Shown in pieces: positions 22,019 to 33,981 of a DNA stretch of 64,000 nt; positions within the stretch are counted from its first letter, which is position 1, and each line of letters begins with the position of its first letter. Made by a program: the position numbers and the translations under genes. The stretch comes from Henricia sp. BOLD:AAB3569 (lineage: Eukaryota; Echinodermata; Asteroidea; Spinulosida; Echinasteridae), in assembly GCA_037783545.1 (NCBI GenBank), contig JBBELK010000326.1, positions 496,001-560,000 of the forward strand, read 5' to 3'. The notes beneath the pieces are model-generated. The model was not told the origin of the DNA, ran no database searches, and saw only the letters and a list, made by a program, of their open reading frames with translations.

Positions 22019-24855
22019 CTATATTCCGCACTTGTCCTGAAAAATTGACAGACTTTCGCCGGGAAATGGCCGAGAAATTTCAGAGTTTAGGGAAAACTGG
22101 GCTCGGGCTTCCTGCCTGCTCTGCAGACCGTGGCTGTCCGTGTACTCCTGATCACTCGTGCGCATGCTCAGTCTTGTTTGGGACGGGAATTTGGTCAAAG
22201 TGTGGTCCAAACGTCGGCAAATTTGGAAGTCAAGGAATTTTCCGACGAACTTCGAATTTTGCATGCTCCAAACAGTCTATATTCCGCACTTGTCCTGAAA
22301 AATTGACAGACTTTCGCCGTGAAATGGCCGAGAAATTTCAGAGTTTAGGAAAAACTGGGCTCGGGCTTCCTGCCTGCTCTGCAGACCGTGGCTGTCCGTG
22401 TACTCCTGATCACTCGTGCGCATGCTCAGTCTTGTTTGGGACGGGAATTTGGTCAAAGTGTGGTCCAAACGTCGGCAAATTTGGAAGTCAAGGAATTTTC
22501 CGACGAACTTCAAATTTTGCATGCTCCAAACAGTCTATATTCCGCACTTGTCCTGAAAAATTGAGAGACTTTCGCCGTAAAATGGCCGAGAAATTTCAGA
22601 GTTTAGGAAAAACTGGGCTCGGGCTTCCTGCCTGCTCTGCAGACCGTGGCTGTCCGTGTACTCCTGATCACTCGTGCGCATGCTCAGTCTTGTTTGGGAC
22701 GGGAATTTGGTCAAAGTGTGGTCCAAACGTCGGCAAATTTGGAAGTCAAGGAATTTTCCGACGAACTTCAAATTTTGCATGCTCCAAACAGTCTATATTC
22801 CGCACTTGTCCTGAAAAATTGACAGACTTTCGCCGGGAAATGGCCGAGAAATTTCAGAGTTTAGGGAAAACTGGGCTCGGGCTTCCTGCCTGCTCTGCAG
22901 ACCGTGGCTGTCCGTGTACTCCTGATCACTCGTGCGCATGCTCAGTCTTGTTTGGGACGGGAATTTTGTCAAAGTGTGGTCCAAACGTCGGCAAATTTGG
23001 AAGTCAAGGAATTTTCCGACGAACTTCAAATTTTGCATGCTCCAAACAGTCTATATTCCGCACTTGTCCTGAAAAAATTGACAGACTTTCGCCGTGAAAT
23101 GGCCGAGAAATTTTAGAGTTTAGGGAAAACTGGGCTCGGGCTTCCTGCCTGCTCTGCAGACCGTGGCTGTCCGTGTACTCCTGATCACTCTTGCGCACGC
23201 TCAGTCTTGTTTGGGACGGGAATTTGGTCAAAGTGTGGTCCAAACGTCGGCAAATTTGGAAGTCAAGAAATTTCCGACGAACTTCAAATTTTGCATGCTC
23301 CAAACAGTCTATATTCCGCACTTGTCCTGAAAAATTGACAGACTTTCGCCGGGAAATGGCCGAGAAATTTCAGAGTTTAGGGAAAACTGGGCTCGGGCTT
23401 CCTGCCTGCTCTGCAGACCGTGGCTGTCCGTGTACTCCTGATCACTCGTGCGCATGCTCAGTCTTGTTTGGGACGGGAATTTTGTCAAAGTGTGGTCCAA
23501 ACGTCGGCAAATTTGGAAGTCAAGGAATTTTCCGACGAACTTCAAATTTTGCATGCTCCAAACAGTCTATATTCCGCACTTGTCCTGAAAAAATTGACAG
23601 ACTTTCGCCGTGAAATGGCCGAGAAATTTTAGAGTTTAGGGAAAACTGGGCTCGGGCTTCCTGCCTGCTCTGCAGACCGTGGCTGTCCGTGTACTCCTGA
23701 TCACTCTTGCGCACGATCAGTCTTGTTTGGGACGGGAATTTGGTCAAAGTGTGGTCCAAACGTCGGCAAATTTGGAAGTCAAGAAATTTCCGACGAACTT
23801 CAAATTTTGCATGCTCCAAACAGTCTATATTCCGCACTTGTCCTGAAAAATTGACAGACTTTCGCCGGGAAATGGCCGAGAAATTTCAGAGTTTAGGAAA
23901 AACTGGGCTCGGGCTTCCTGCCTGCTCTGCAGACCGTGGCAGTCCGTGTACTCCTGATCACTCGTGCGCATGCTCAGTCTTGTTTGGGACGGGAATTTGG
24001 TCAAAGTGTGGTCCAAACGTCGGCAAATTTGGAAGTCAAGGAATTTTCCGACGAACTTCAAATTGTGCATGCTCCAAACAGTCTATATTCCGCACTTGTC
24101 CTGAACAATTGACAGACTTTCGCCGGGAAATGGCCGAGAAATTTCAGAGCTTAGGGAAAACTGGGCTCGGGCTTCCTGCCTGCTCTGCAGACCGTGGCTG
24201 TCCGTGTACTCCTGATCACTCGTGCGCATGCTCAGTGTTGTTTGGGACGGGAATTTGGTCAAAGTGTGGTCCAAACGTCGGCAAATTTGGAAGTCAAGAA
24301 ATTTCCGACGAACTTCAAATTTTGCATGCTCCAAACAGTCTATATTCCGCACTTGTCCTGAAAAATTGACAGACTTTCGCCGGGAAATGGCCGAGAAATT
24401 TCAGAGTTTAGGAAAAACTGGGCTCGGGCTTCCTGCCTGCTCTGCAGACCGTGGCAGTCCGTGTACTCCTGATCACTCGTGCGCATGCTCAGTCTTGTTT
24501 GGGACGGGAATTTGGTCAAAGTGTGGTCCAAACGTCGGCAAATTTGGAAGTCAAGGAATTTTCCGACGAACTTCAAATTGTGCATGCTCCAAACAGTCTA
24601 TATTCCGCACTTGTCCTGAACAATTGACAGACTTTCGCCGGGAAATGGCCGAGAAATTTCAGAGTTTAGGGAAAACTGGGCTCGTGCTTCCTGCCTGCTC
24701 TGCAGACCGTGGCTGTCCGTGTACTCCTGATCACTCGTGCGCATGCTCAGTCTTGTTTGGGACGGGAATTTGGTCAAAGTGTGGTCCAAACGTCGGCAAA
24801 TTTGGAAGTCAAGGAATTTTCCGACGAACTTCAAATTTTGCATGCTCCAAACAGT
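22019..24855 (+). repeat. 11-monomer block (2837 bp), copy 1
   Basis: About 22019-23310 recurs at +2837 bp. The private variant TTGAGAGACTTTCGCC is at about 22562 and 25399, and the CTTCGAATTTTGC form is at about 22250 and 25087. Inside the block lie local dimers: marker monomers at about 23070-23270 and 23590-23780 are 516 bp apart, and a third related head follows 515 bp later near 24222. Confidence 0.78.
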
Positions 24856-26027
24856 CTATATTCCGCACTTGTCCTGAAAAATTGACAGACTTTCGCCGGG
24901 AAATGGCCGAGAAATTTCAGAGTTTAGGGAAAACTGGGCTCGGGCTTCCTGCCTGCTCTGCAGACCGTGGCTGTCCGTGTACTCCTGATCACTCGTGCGC
25001 ATGCTCAGTCTTGTTTGGGACGGGAATTTGGTCAAAGTGTGGTCCAAACGTCGGCAAATTTGGAAGTCAAGGAATTTTCCGACGAACTTCGAATTTTGCA
25101 TGCTCCAAACAGTCTATATTCCGCACTTGTCCTGAAAAATTGACAGACTTTCGCCGTGAAATGGCCGAGAAATTTCAGAGTTTAGGAAAAACTGGGCTCG
25201 GGCTTCCTGCCTGCTCTGCAGACCGTGGCTGTCCGTGTACTCCTGATCACTCGTGCGCATGCTCAGTCTTGTTTGGGACGGGAATTTGGTCAAAGTGTGG
25301 TCCAAACGTCGGCAAATTTGGAAGTTAAGGAATTTTCCGACGAACTTCAAATTTTGCATGCTCCAAACAGTCTATATTCCGCACTTGTCCTGAAAAATTG
25401 AGAGACTTTCGCCGTGAAATGGCCGAGAAATTTCAGAGTTTAGGAAAAACTGGGCTCGGGCTTCCTGCCTGCTCTGCAGACCGTGGCTGTCCGTGTACTC
25501 CTGATCACTCGTGCGCATGCTCAGTCTTGTTTGGGACGGGAATTTGGTCAAAGTGTGGTCCAAACGTCGGCAAATTTGGAAGTCAAGGAATTTTCCGACG
25601 AACTTCAAATTTTGCATGCTCCAAACAGTCTATATTCCGCACTTGTCCTGAAAAATTGACAGACTTTCGCCGGGAAATGGCCGAGAAATTTCAGAGTTTA
25701 GGGAAAACTGGGCTCGGGCTTCCTGCCTGCTCTGCAGACCGTGGCTGTCCGTGTACTCCTGATCACTCGTGCGCATGCTCAGTCTTGTTTGGGACGGGAA
25801 TTTTGTCAAAGTGTGGTCCAAACGTCGGCAAATTTGGAAGTCAAGGAATTTTCCGACGAACTTCAAATTTTGCATGCTCCAAACAGTCTATATTCCGCAC
25901 TTGTCCTGAAAAAATTGACAGACTTTCGCCGTGAAATGGCCGAGAAATTTTAGAGTTTAGGGAAAACTGGGCTCGGGCTTCCTGCCTGCTCTGCAGACCG
26001 TGGCTGTCCGTGTACTCCTGATCACTC
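24856..26027 (+). repeat. 11-monomer block, partial copy 2
   Basis: Matches about 22019-23190 at +2837 bp and ends in the marker monomer with an A gain near 25910. One private change, GGAAGTTAAGGAA near 25325, is not in copy 1. Confidence 0.78.
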
Positions 26028-28207
26028 TTGCGCACGCTCAGTCTTGTTTGGGACGGGAATTTGGTCAAAGTGTGGTCCAAACGTCGGCAAATTTGGAAGT
26101 CAAGAAATTTCCGACGAACTTCAAATTTTGCATGCTCCAAACAGTCTATATTCCGCACTTGTCCTGAAAAATTGACAGACTTTCGCCGGGAAATGGCCGA
26201 GAAATTTCAGAGTTTAGGAAAAACTGGGCTCGGGCTTCCTGCCTGCTCTGCAGACCGTGGCAGTCCGTGTACTCCTGATCACTCGTGCGCATGCTCAGTC
26301 TTGTTTGGGACGGGAATTTGGTCAAAGTGTGGTCCAAACGTCGGCAAATTTGGAAGTCAAGGAATTTTCCGACGAACTTCAAATTGTGCATGCTCCAAAC
26401 AGTCTATATTCCGCACTTGTCCTGAACAATTGACAGACTTTCGCCGGGAAATGGCCGAGAAATTTCAGAGTTTAGGGAAAACTGGGCTCGGGCTTCCTGC
26501 CTGCTCTGCAGACCGTGGCTGTCCGTGTACTCCTGATCACTCGTGCGCATGCTCAGTCTTGTTTGGGACAGGAATTTGGTCAAAGTGTGGTCCAAACGTC
26601 GGCAAATTTGGAAGTCAAGGAATTTTCCGACGAACTTCAAATTTTGCATGCTCCAAACAGTCTATATTCCGCACTTGTCCTGAAAAATTGACAGACTTTC
26701 GCCGGGAAATGGCCGAGAAATTTCAGAGTTTAGGGAAAACTGGGCTCGGGCTTCCTGCCTGCTCTGCAGACCGTGGCTGTCCGTGTACTCCTGATCACTC
26801 GTGCGCATGCTCAGTCTTGTTTGGGACGGGAATTTGGTCAAAGTGTGGTCCAAACGTCGGCAAATTTGGAAGTCAAGATATTTTCCGACAAACTTCAAAT
26901 TTTGCATGCTCCAAACAGTCTATATTCCGCACTTGTCCTGAAAAATTGACAGACTTTCGCCGGGAAATGGCCGAGACATTTCAGAGTTTAGGAAAAACTG
27001 GGCTCGGGCTTCCTGCCTGCTCTGCAGACCGTGGCTGTCCGTGTACTCCTGATCACTCGTGCGCATGCTCAGTCTTGTTTGGGACGGGAATTTTGTCAAA
27101 GTGTGGTCCAAACGTCGTCAAATTTGGTAGTCAAGAAATTTTCCGACGAACTTCAAATTTTGCATGCTCCAAACAGTCTATATTCCGCACTTGTCCTGAA
27201 AAATTGACAGACTGTCGCCGGGAAATGGCCGAGAAATTTCAGAGTTTAGGGAAACCTGGGCTCGGGCTTCCTGCCTGCTCTGCAGACCGTGGCTGTCCGT
27301 GTACTCCTGATCACTCGTGCGCATGCTCAGTCTTGTTTGGGACGGGAATTTGGTCAAAGTGTGGTCCAAACGTCGGCAAATTTGGAAGTCAAGGAATTTT
27401 CCGACGAACTTCAAATTTGCGAGCTCCAAACAGTCTATATTCCGCACTTGTCCTGAAAAATTGACAGACTTTCGCCGGGAAATGGCCGAGAAATTTCAGA
27501 GCTTAGGGAAAACTGGGCTCGGGCTTCCTGCCTGCTCTGCAGACCGTGGCTGTCCGTGTACTCCTGATCACTCGTGCGCATGCTCAGTGTTGTTTGGGAC
27601 GGGAATTTGGTCAAAGTGTGGTCCAAACGTCGGCAAATTTGGTAGTCAAGACATTTTCCGACGAACTTCAAATTTGCATGCTCCAAACAGTCTATATTCC
27701 GCACTTGTCCTGAAAAATTGACAGACTTTCGCCGGGAAATGGCCGAGAAATTTCAGAGTTTAGGGAAAACTGGGCTCGGGCTTCCTGCCTGCTCTGCAGA
27801 CCGTGGCTGTCCGTGTACTCCTGATCACTCGTGCGCATGCTCAGTCTTGTTTGGGACGGGAATTTGGTCAAAGTGTGGTCCAAACGTCGGCAAATTTGGA
27901 AGTCAAGGAATTTTCCGACGAACTTCAAATTTTGCATGCTCCAAACAGTCTATATTCCGCACTTGTCCTGAAAAATTGACAGACTTTCGCCGGGAAATGG
28001 CCGAGAAATTTCATAGTTTAGGGAAAACTGGGCTCGGGCTTCCTGCCTGCTCTGCAGACCGTGGCTGTCCGTGTACTCCTGATCACTCGTGCGCATGCTC
28101 AGTCTTGTTTGGGACGGGAATTTGGTCAAAGTGTGGTCCAAACGTCGGCAAATTTGGAAGTCAAGGAATTTTCCGACGAACTTCAAATTTTGCATGCTCC
28201 AAACAGT
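26028..28207 (+). repeat. Block shared with 33.5-36.7 kb
   Basis: About 25920-27575 matches about 33400-35050 at +7478 bp, with the same ordered variants: GTGGCAGTCC, GAACAATTG, GGGACAGG, GATATTTTCCGACAAAC, GAGACATTTC and CAAATTTGCGAGC. From about 27435 the match continues instead at +8509 bp. The difference of 1031 bp is one extra 4-mer in the downstream copy. Confidence 0.8.
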
Positions 28208-29755
28208 CTATATTCCGCACTTGTCCTGAAAAATTGACAAACTTTCGCCGGGAAATGGCCGAGAAATTTCAGAGTTTAGGGAAAACTGGGCTCGGGCTTC
28301 CTGCCTGCTCTGCAGACCGTGGCTGTCCGTGTACTCCTGATCACTCGTGCGCATGCTCAGTCTTGTTTGGGACGGGAATTTGGTCAAAGTGTGGTCCAAA
28401 CGTCGGCAAATTTGGAAGTCAAGGAATTTTCCGACGAACTTAAAATTGTGCATGCTCCAAACAGTCTATATTCCGCACTTGTCCTGAAAAATTGACAGAC
28501 TTTCGCCGGGAAATGGCAGAGAAATTTCAGAGTTTAGGGAAAACTGGGCTCGGGCTTCCTGCCTGCTCTGCAGACCGTGGCAGTCCGTGTACTCCTGATC
28601 ACTCGTGCGCATGCTCAGTCTTGTTTGGGACGGGAATTTGGTCAAAGTGTGGTCCAAACGTCGGCAAATTTGGAAGTCAAGGAATTTTCCGACGAACTTC
28701 GAATTTTGCATGCTCCAAACAGTCTATATTCCGCACTTGTCCTGAAAAATTGACAGACTTTCGCCGGGAAATAGCCGAGAAATTTCAGAGCTTAGGGAAA
28801 ACTGGGCTCGGGCTTCCTGCCTGCTCTGCAGACCGTGGCTGTCCGTGTACTCCTGATCACTCGTGCGCATGCTCAGTCTTGTTTGGGACAGGAATTTGGT
28901 CAAAGTGTGGTCCAAACGTCGGCAAATTTGGAAGTCAAGGAATTTTCCGACGAACTTCAAATTTTGCATGCTCCAAACAGTCTATATTCCGCACTTGTCC
29001 TGAAAAATTGACAGACTTTCGCCGGGAAATGGCCGAGAAATTTCAGAGTTTAGGGAAAACTGGGCTCGGGCTTCCTGCCTGCTCTGCAGACCGTGGCTGT
29101 CCGTGTAGTCCTGATCACTCGTGCGCATGCTCAGTCTTGTTTGGGACGGGAATTTGGTCAAAGTGTGGTCCAAACGTCGGCAAATTTGGAAGTCAAGGAA
29201 TTTTCCGACGAACTTAAAATTGTGCATGCTCCAAACAGTCTATATTCCGCACTTGTCCTGAAAAATTGACAGACTTTCGCCGGGAAATGGCCGAGAAATT
29301 TCAGAGTTTAGGGAAAACTGGGCTCGGGCTTCCTGCCTGCTCTGCAGACCGTGGCAGTCCGTGTACTCCTGATCACTCGTGCGCATGCTCAGTCTTGTTT
29401 GGGACGGGAATTTGGTCAAAGTGTGGTCCAAACGTCGGCAAATTTGGAAGTCAAGGAATTTTCCGACGAACTTCGAATTTTGCATGCTCCAAACAGTCTA
29501 TATTCCGCACTTGTCCTGAAAAATTGACAGACTTTCGCCGGGAAATAGCCGAGAAATTTCAGAGCTTAGGGAAAACTGGGCTCGGGCTTCCTGCCTGCTC
29601 TGCAGACCGTGGCTGTCCGTGTACTCCTGATCACTCGTGCGCATGCTCAGTCTTGTTTGGGACAGGAATTTGGTCAAAGTGTGGTCCAAACGTCGGCAAA
29701 TTTGGAAGTCAAGGAATTTTCCGACGAACTTCAAATTTTGCATGCTCCAAACAGT
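28208..29755 (+). repeat. 3-monomer unit (774 bp), two copies
   Basis: Variants recur at 774 bp: CTTAAAATTGTGC near 28439 and 29213, GTGGCAGTCC near 28580 and 29354, GGGAAATAGCCGAG near 28767 and 29541, GGGACAGGAATTT near 28886 and 29660. Differences include TTGACAAAC (28235) against TTGACAGAC (29009), and GTGTAGTCCTG near 29103. Confidence 0.85.
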
Positions 29756-30271
29756 CTATATTCCGCACTTGTCCTGAAAAATTGACAGACTTTCGCCGGG
29801 AAATGGCCGAGAAATTTCAGAGTTTAGGGAAAACTGGGCTCGGGCTTCCTGCCTGCTCTGCAGACCGTGGCTGTCCGTGTACTCCTGATCACTCGTGCGC
29901 ATGCTCAGTCTTGTTTGGGACGGGAATTTGGTCAAAGTGTGGTCCAAACGTCGGCAAATTTGGAAGTCAAGATATTTTCCGACAAACTTCAAATTTTGCA
30001 TGCTCCAAACAGTCTATATTCCGCACTTGTCCTGAAAAATTGACAGACTTTCGCCGGGAAATGGCCGAGACATTTCAGAGTTTAGGAAAAACTGGGCTCG
30101 GGCTTCCTGCCTGCTCTGCAGACCGTGGCTGTCCGTGTACTCCTGATCACTCGTGCGCATGCTCAGTCTTGTTTGGGACGGGAATTTGGTCAAAGTGTGG
30201 TCCAAACGTCGGCAAATTTGGAAGTCAAGGAATTTTCCGACGAACTTCAAATTTTGCATGCTCCAAACAGT
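29756..30271 (+). repeat. Satellite, two monomers
   Basis: The first has GATATTTTCCGACAAAC and the second starts with GAGACATTTCAGAG. These are the same linked pair seen near 26880, 34355 and 35390. They mark a segment moved between the 26-kb and 34-kb families. Confidence 0.78.
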
Positions 30272-32076
30272 CTATATTCCGCACTTGTCCTGAAAAATTG
30301 ACAAACTTTCGCCGGGAAATGGCCGAGAAATTTCAGAGTTTAGGGAAAACTGGGCTCGGGCTTCCTGCCTGCTCTGCAGACCGTGGCTGTCCGTGTACTC
30401 CTGATCACTCGTGCGCATGCTCAGTCTTGTTTGGGACGGGAATTTGGTCAAAGTGTGGTCCAAACGTCGGCAAATTTGGAAGTCAAGGAATTTTCCGACG
30501 AACTTAAAATTGTGCATGCTCCAAACAGTCTATATTCCGCACTTGTCCTGAAAAATTGACAGACTTTCGCCGGGAAATGGCCGAGAAATTTCAGAGTTTA
30601 GGGAAAACTGGGCTCGGGCTTCCTGCCTGCTCTGCAGACCGTGGCAGTCCGTGTACTCCTGATCACTCGTGCGCATGCTCAGTCTTGTTTGGGACGGGAA
30701 TTTGGTCAAAGTGTGGTCCAAACGTCGGCAAATTTGGAAGTCAAGGAATTTTCCGACGAACTTCGAATTTTGCATGCTCCAAACAGTCTATATTCCGCAC
30801 TTGTCCTGAAAAATTGACAGACTTTCGCCGGGAAATAGCCGAGAAATTTCAGAGCTTAGGGAAAACTGGGCTCGGGCTTCCTGCCTGCTCTGCAGACCGT
30901 GGCTGTCCGTGTACTCCTGATCACTCGTGCGCATGCTCAGTGTTGTTTGGGACGGGAATTTGGTCAAAGTGTGGTCCAAACGTCGGCAAATTTGGTAGTC
31001 AAGACATTTTCCGACGAACTTCAAATTTTGCATGCTCCAAACAGTCTATATTCCGCACTTGTCCTGAAAAAATTGACAGACTTTCGCCGGGAAATGGCCG
31101 AGAAATTTAATAGTTTAGGGAAAACTGGGCTCGGGCTTCCTGCCTGCTCTGCAGACCGTGGCTGTCCGTGTACTCCTGATCACTCGTGCGCATGCTCAGT
31201 CTTGTTTGGGACGGGAATTTGGTCAAAGTGTGGTCCAAACGTCGGCAAATTTGGAAGTCAAGGAATTTTCCGACGAACTTAAAATTGTGCATGCTCCAAA
31301 CAGTCTATATTCCGCACTTGTCCTGAAAAATTGACAGACTTTCGCCGGGAAATGGCCGAGAAATTTCAGAGTTTAGGGAAACCTGGGCTCGGGCTTCCTG
31401 CCTGCTCTGCAGACCGTGGCTGTCCGTGTACTCCTGATCACTCGTGCGCATGCTCAGTCTTGTTTGGGACGGGAATTTGGTCAAAGTGTGGTCCAAACGT
31501 CGGCAAATTTGGAAGTCAAGGAATTTTCCGACGAACTTCAAATTTGCGAGCTCCAAACAGTCTATATTCCGCACTTGTCCTGAAAAATTGACAGACTTTC
31601 GCCGGGAAATGGCCGAGAAATTTCAGAGCTTAGGGAAAACTGGGCTCGGGCTTCCTGCCTGCTCTGCAGACCGTGGCTGTCCGTGTACTCCTGATCACTC
31701 GTGCGCATGCTCAGTGTTGTTTGGGACGGGAATTTGGTCAAAGTGTGGTCCAAACGTCGGCAAATTTGGTAGTCAAGACATTTTCCGACGAACTTCAAAT
31801 TTGCATGCTCCAAACAGTCTATATTCCGCACTTGTCCTGAAAAATTGACAGACTTTCGCCGGGAAATGGCCGAGAAATTTCAGAGTTTAGGGAAAACTGG
31901 GCTCGGGCTTCCTGCCTGCTCTGCAGACCGTGGCTGTCCGTGTACTCCTGATCACTCGTGCGCATGCTCAGTCTTGTTTGGGACGGGAATTTGGTCAAAG
32001 TGTGGTCCAAACGTCGGCAAATTTGGAAGTCAAGGAATTTTCCGACGAACTTCAAATTTTGCATGCTCCAAACAGT
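30272..32076 (+). repeat. 7-monomer unit (1805 bp), copy 1
   Basis: About 30272-31300 repeats at +1805 bp. The A gain in CTGAAAAAATTG followed by GAAATTTAATAG is at about 31065-31110 and again 1805 bp later. The remainder (31300-32076) pairs with 27180-27950 at 4127 bp, so this copy is itself a mosaic. Confidence 0.8.
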
Positions 32077-33109
32077 CTATATTCCGCACTTGTCCTGAAA
32101 AATTGACAAACTTTCGCCGGGAAATGGCCGAGAAATTTCAGAGTTTAGGGAAAACTGGGCTCGGGCTTCCTGCCTGCTCTGCAGACCGTGGCTGTCCGTG
32201 TACTCCTGATCACTCGTGCGCATGCTCAGTCTTGTTTGGGACGGGAATTTGGTCAAAGTGTGGTCCAAACGTCGGCAAATTTGGAAGTCAAGGAATTTTC
32301 CGACGAACTTAAAATTGTGCATGCTCCAAACAGTCTATATTCCGCACTTGTCCTGAAAAATTGACAGACTTTCGCCGGGAAATGGCCGAGAAATTTCAGA
32401 GTTTAGGGAAAACTGGGCTCGGGCTTCCTGCCTGCTCTGCAGACCGTGGCAGTCCGTGTACTCCTGATCACTCGTGCGCATGCTCAGTCTTGTTTGGGAC
32501 GGGAATTTGGTCAAAGTGTGGTCCAAACGTCGGCAAATTTGGAAGTCAAGGAATTTTCCGACGAACTTCGAATTTTGCATGCTCCAAACAGTCTATATTC
32601 CGCACTTGTCCTGAAAAATTGACAGACTTTCGCCGGGAAATAGCCGAGAAATTTCAGAGCTTAGGGAAAACTGGGCTCGGGCTTCCTGCCTGCTCTGCAG
32701 ACCGTGGCTGTCCGTGTACTCCTGATCACTCGTGCGCATGCTCAGTGTTGTTTGGGACGGGAATTTGGTCAAAGTGTGGTCCAAACGTCGGCAAATTTGG
32801 TAGTCAAGACATTTTCCGACGAACTTCAAATTTTGCATGCTCCAAACAGTCTATATTCCGCACTTGTCCTGAAAAAATTGACAGACTTTCGCCGGGAAAT
32901 GGCCGAGAAATTTAATAGTTTAGGGAAAACTGGGCTCGGGCTTCCTGCCTGCTCTGCAGACCGTGGCTGTCCGTGTACTCCTGATCACTCGTGCGCATGC
33001 TCAGTCTTGTTTGGGACGGGAATTTGGTCAAAGTGTGGTCCAAACGTCGGCAAATTTGGAAGTCAAGGAATTTTCCGACGAACTTAAAATTGTGCATGCT
33101 CCAAACAGT
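32077..33109 (+). repeat. 7-monomer unit, partial copy 2 (about four monomers)
   Basis: Matches 30272-31304 at +1805 bp, including GAAATTTAATAG near 32912 and CTTAAAATTGTGC near 33083. The same segment recurs at +4640 bp (36717-37749). Confidence 0.8.
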
Positions 33110-33981
33110 CTATATTCCGCACTTGTCCTGAAAAATTGACAGACTTTCGCCGGGAAATGGCCGAGAAATTTCAGAGTTTAGGGAAAACTGGGCTCGGGCT
33201 TCCTGCCTGCTCTGCAGACCGTGGCAGTCCGTGTACTCCTGATCACTCGTGCGCATGCTCAGTCTTGTTGGGACGGGAATTTGGTCAAAGTGTGGTCCAA
33301 ACGTCGGCAAATTTGGAAGTCAAGGAATTTTCCGACGAACTTCGAATTTTGCATGCTCCAAACAGTCTATATTCCGCACTTGTCCTGAAAAATTGACAGA
33401 CTTTCGCCGTGAAATGGCCGAGAAATTTTAGAGTTTAGGGAAAACTGGGCTCGGGCTTCCTGCCTGCTCTGCAGACCGTGGCTGTCCGTGTACTCCTGAT
33501 CACTCTTGCGCACGCTCAGTCTTGTTTGGGACGGGAATTTGGTCAAAGTGTGGTCCAAACGTCGGCAAATTTGGAAGTCAAGAAATTTCCGACGAACTTC
33601 AAATTTTGCATGCTCCAAACAGTCTATATTCCGCACTTGTCCTGAAAAATTGACAGACTTTCGCCGGGAAATGGCCGAGAAATTTCAGAGTTTAGGAAAA
33701 ACTGGGCTCGGGCTTCCTGCCTGCTCTGCAGACCGTGGCAGTCCGTGTACTCCTGATCACTCGTGCGCATGCTCAGTCTTGTTTGGGACGGGAATTTGGT
33801 CAAAGTGTGGTCCAAACGTCGGCAAATTTGGAAGTCAAGGAATTTTCCGACGAACTTCAAATTGTGCATGCTCCAAACAGTCTATATTCCGCACTTGTCC
33901 TGAACAATTGACAGACTTTCGCCGGGAAATGGCCGAGAAATTTCAGAGTTTAGGGAAAACTGGGCTCGGGCTTCCTGCCTG
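33110..33981 (+). repeat. Junction monomers with a T-short CTTGTTGGGA variant
   Basis: A one-base loss in the CTTGTTTGGGA segment near 33267 is the first of five such losses (others near 37907, 40229, 42290 and 45383). It is followed by a marker monomer (GAAATTTTAGAG near 33425, CTCTTGCGCACG near 33503) and a T loss near 33582. After this the sequence follows the 26-kb block. Confidence 0.78.
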
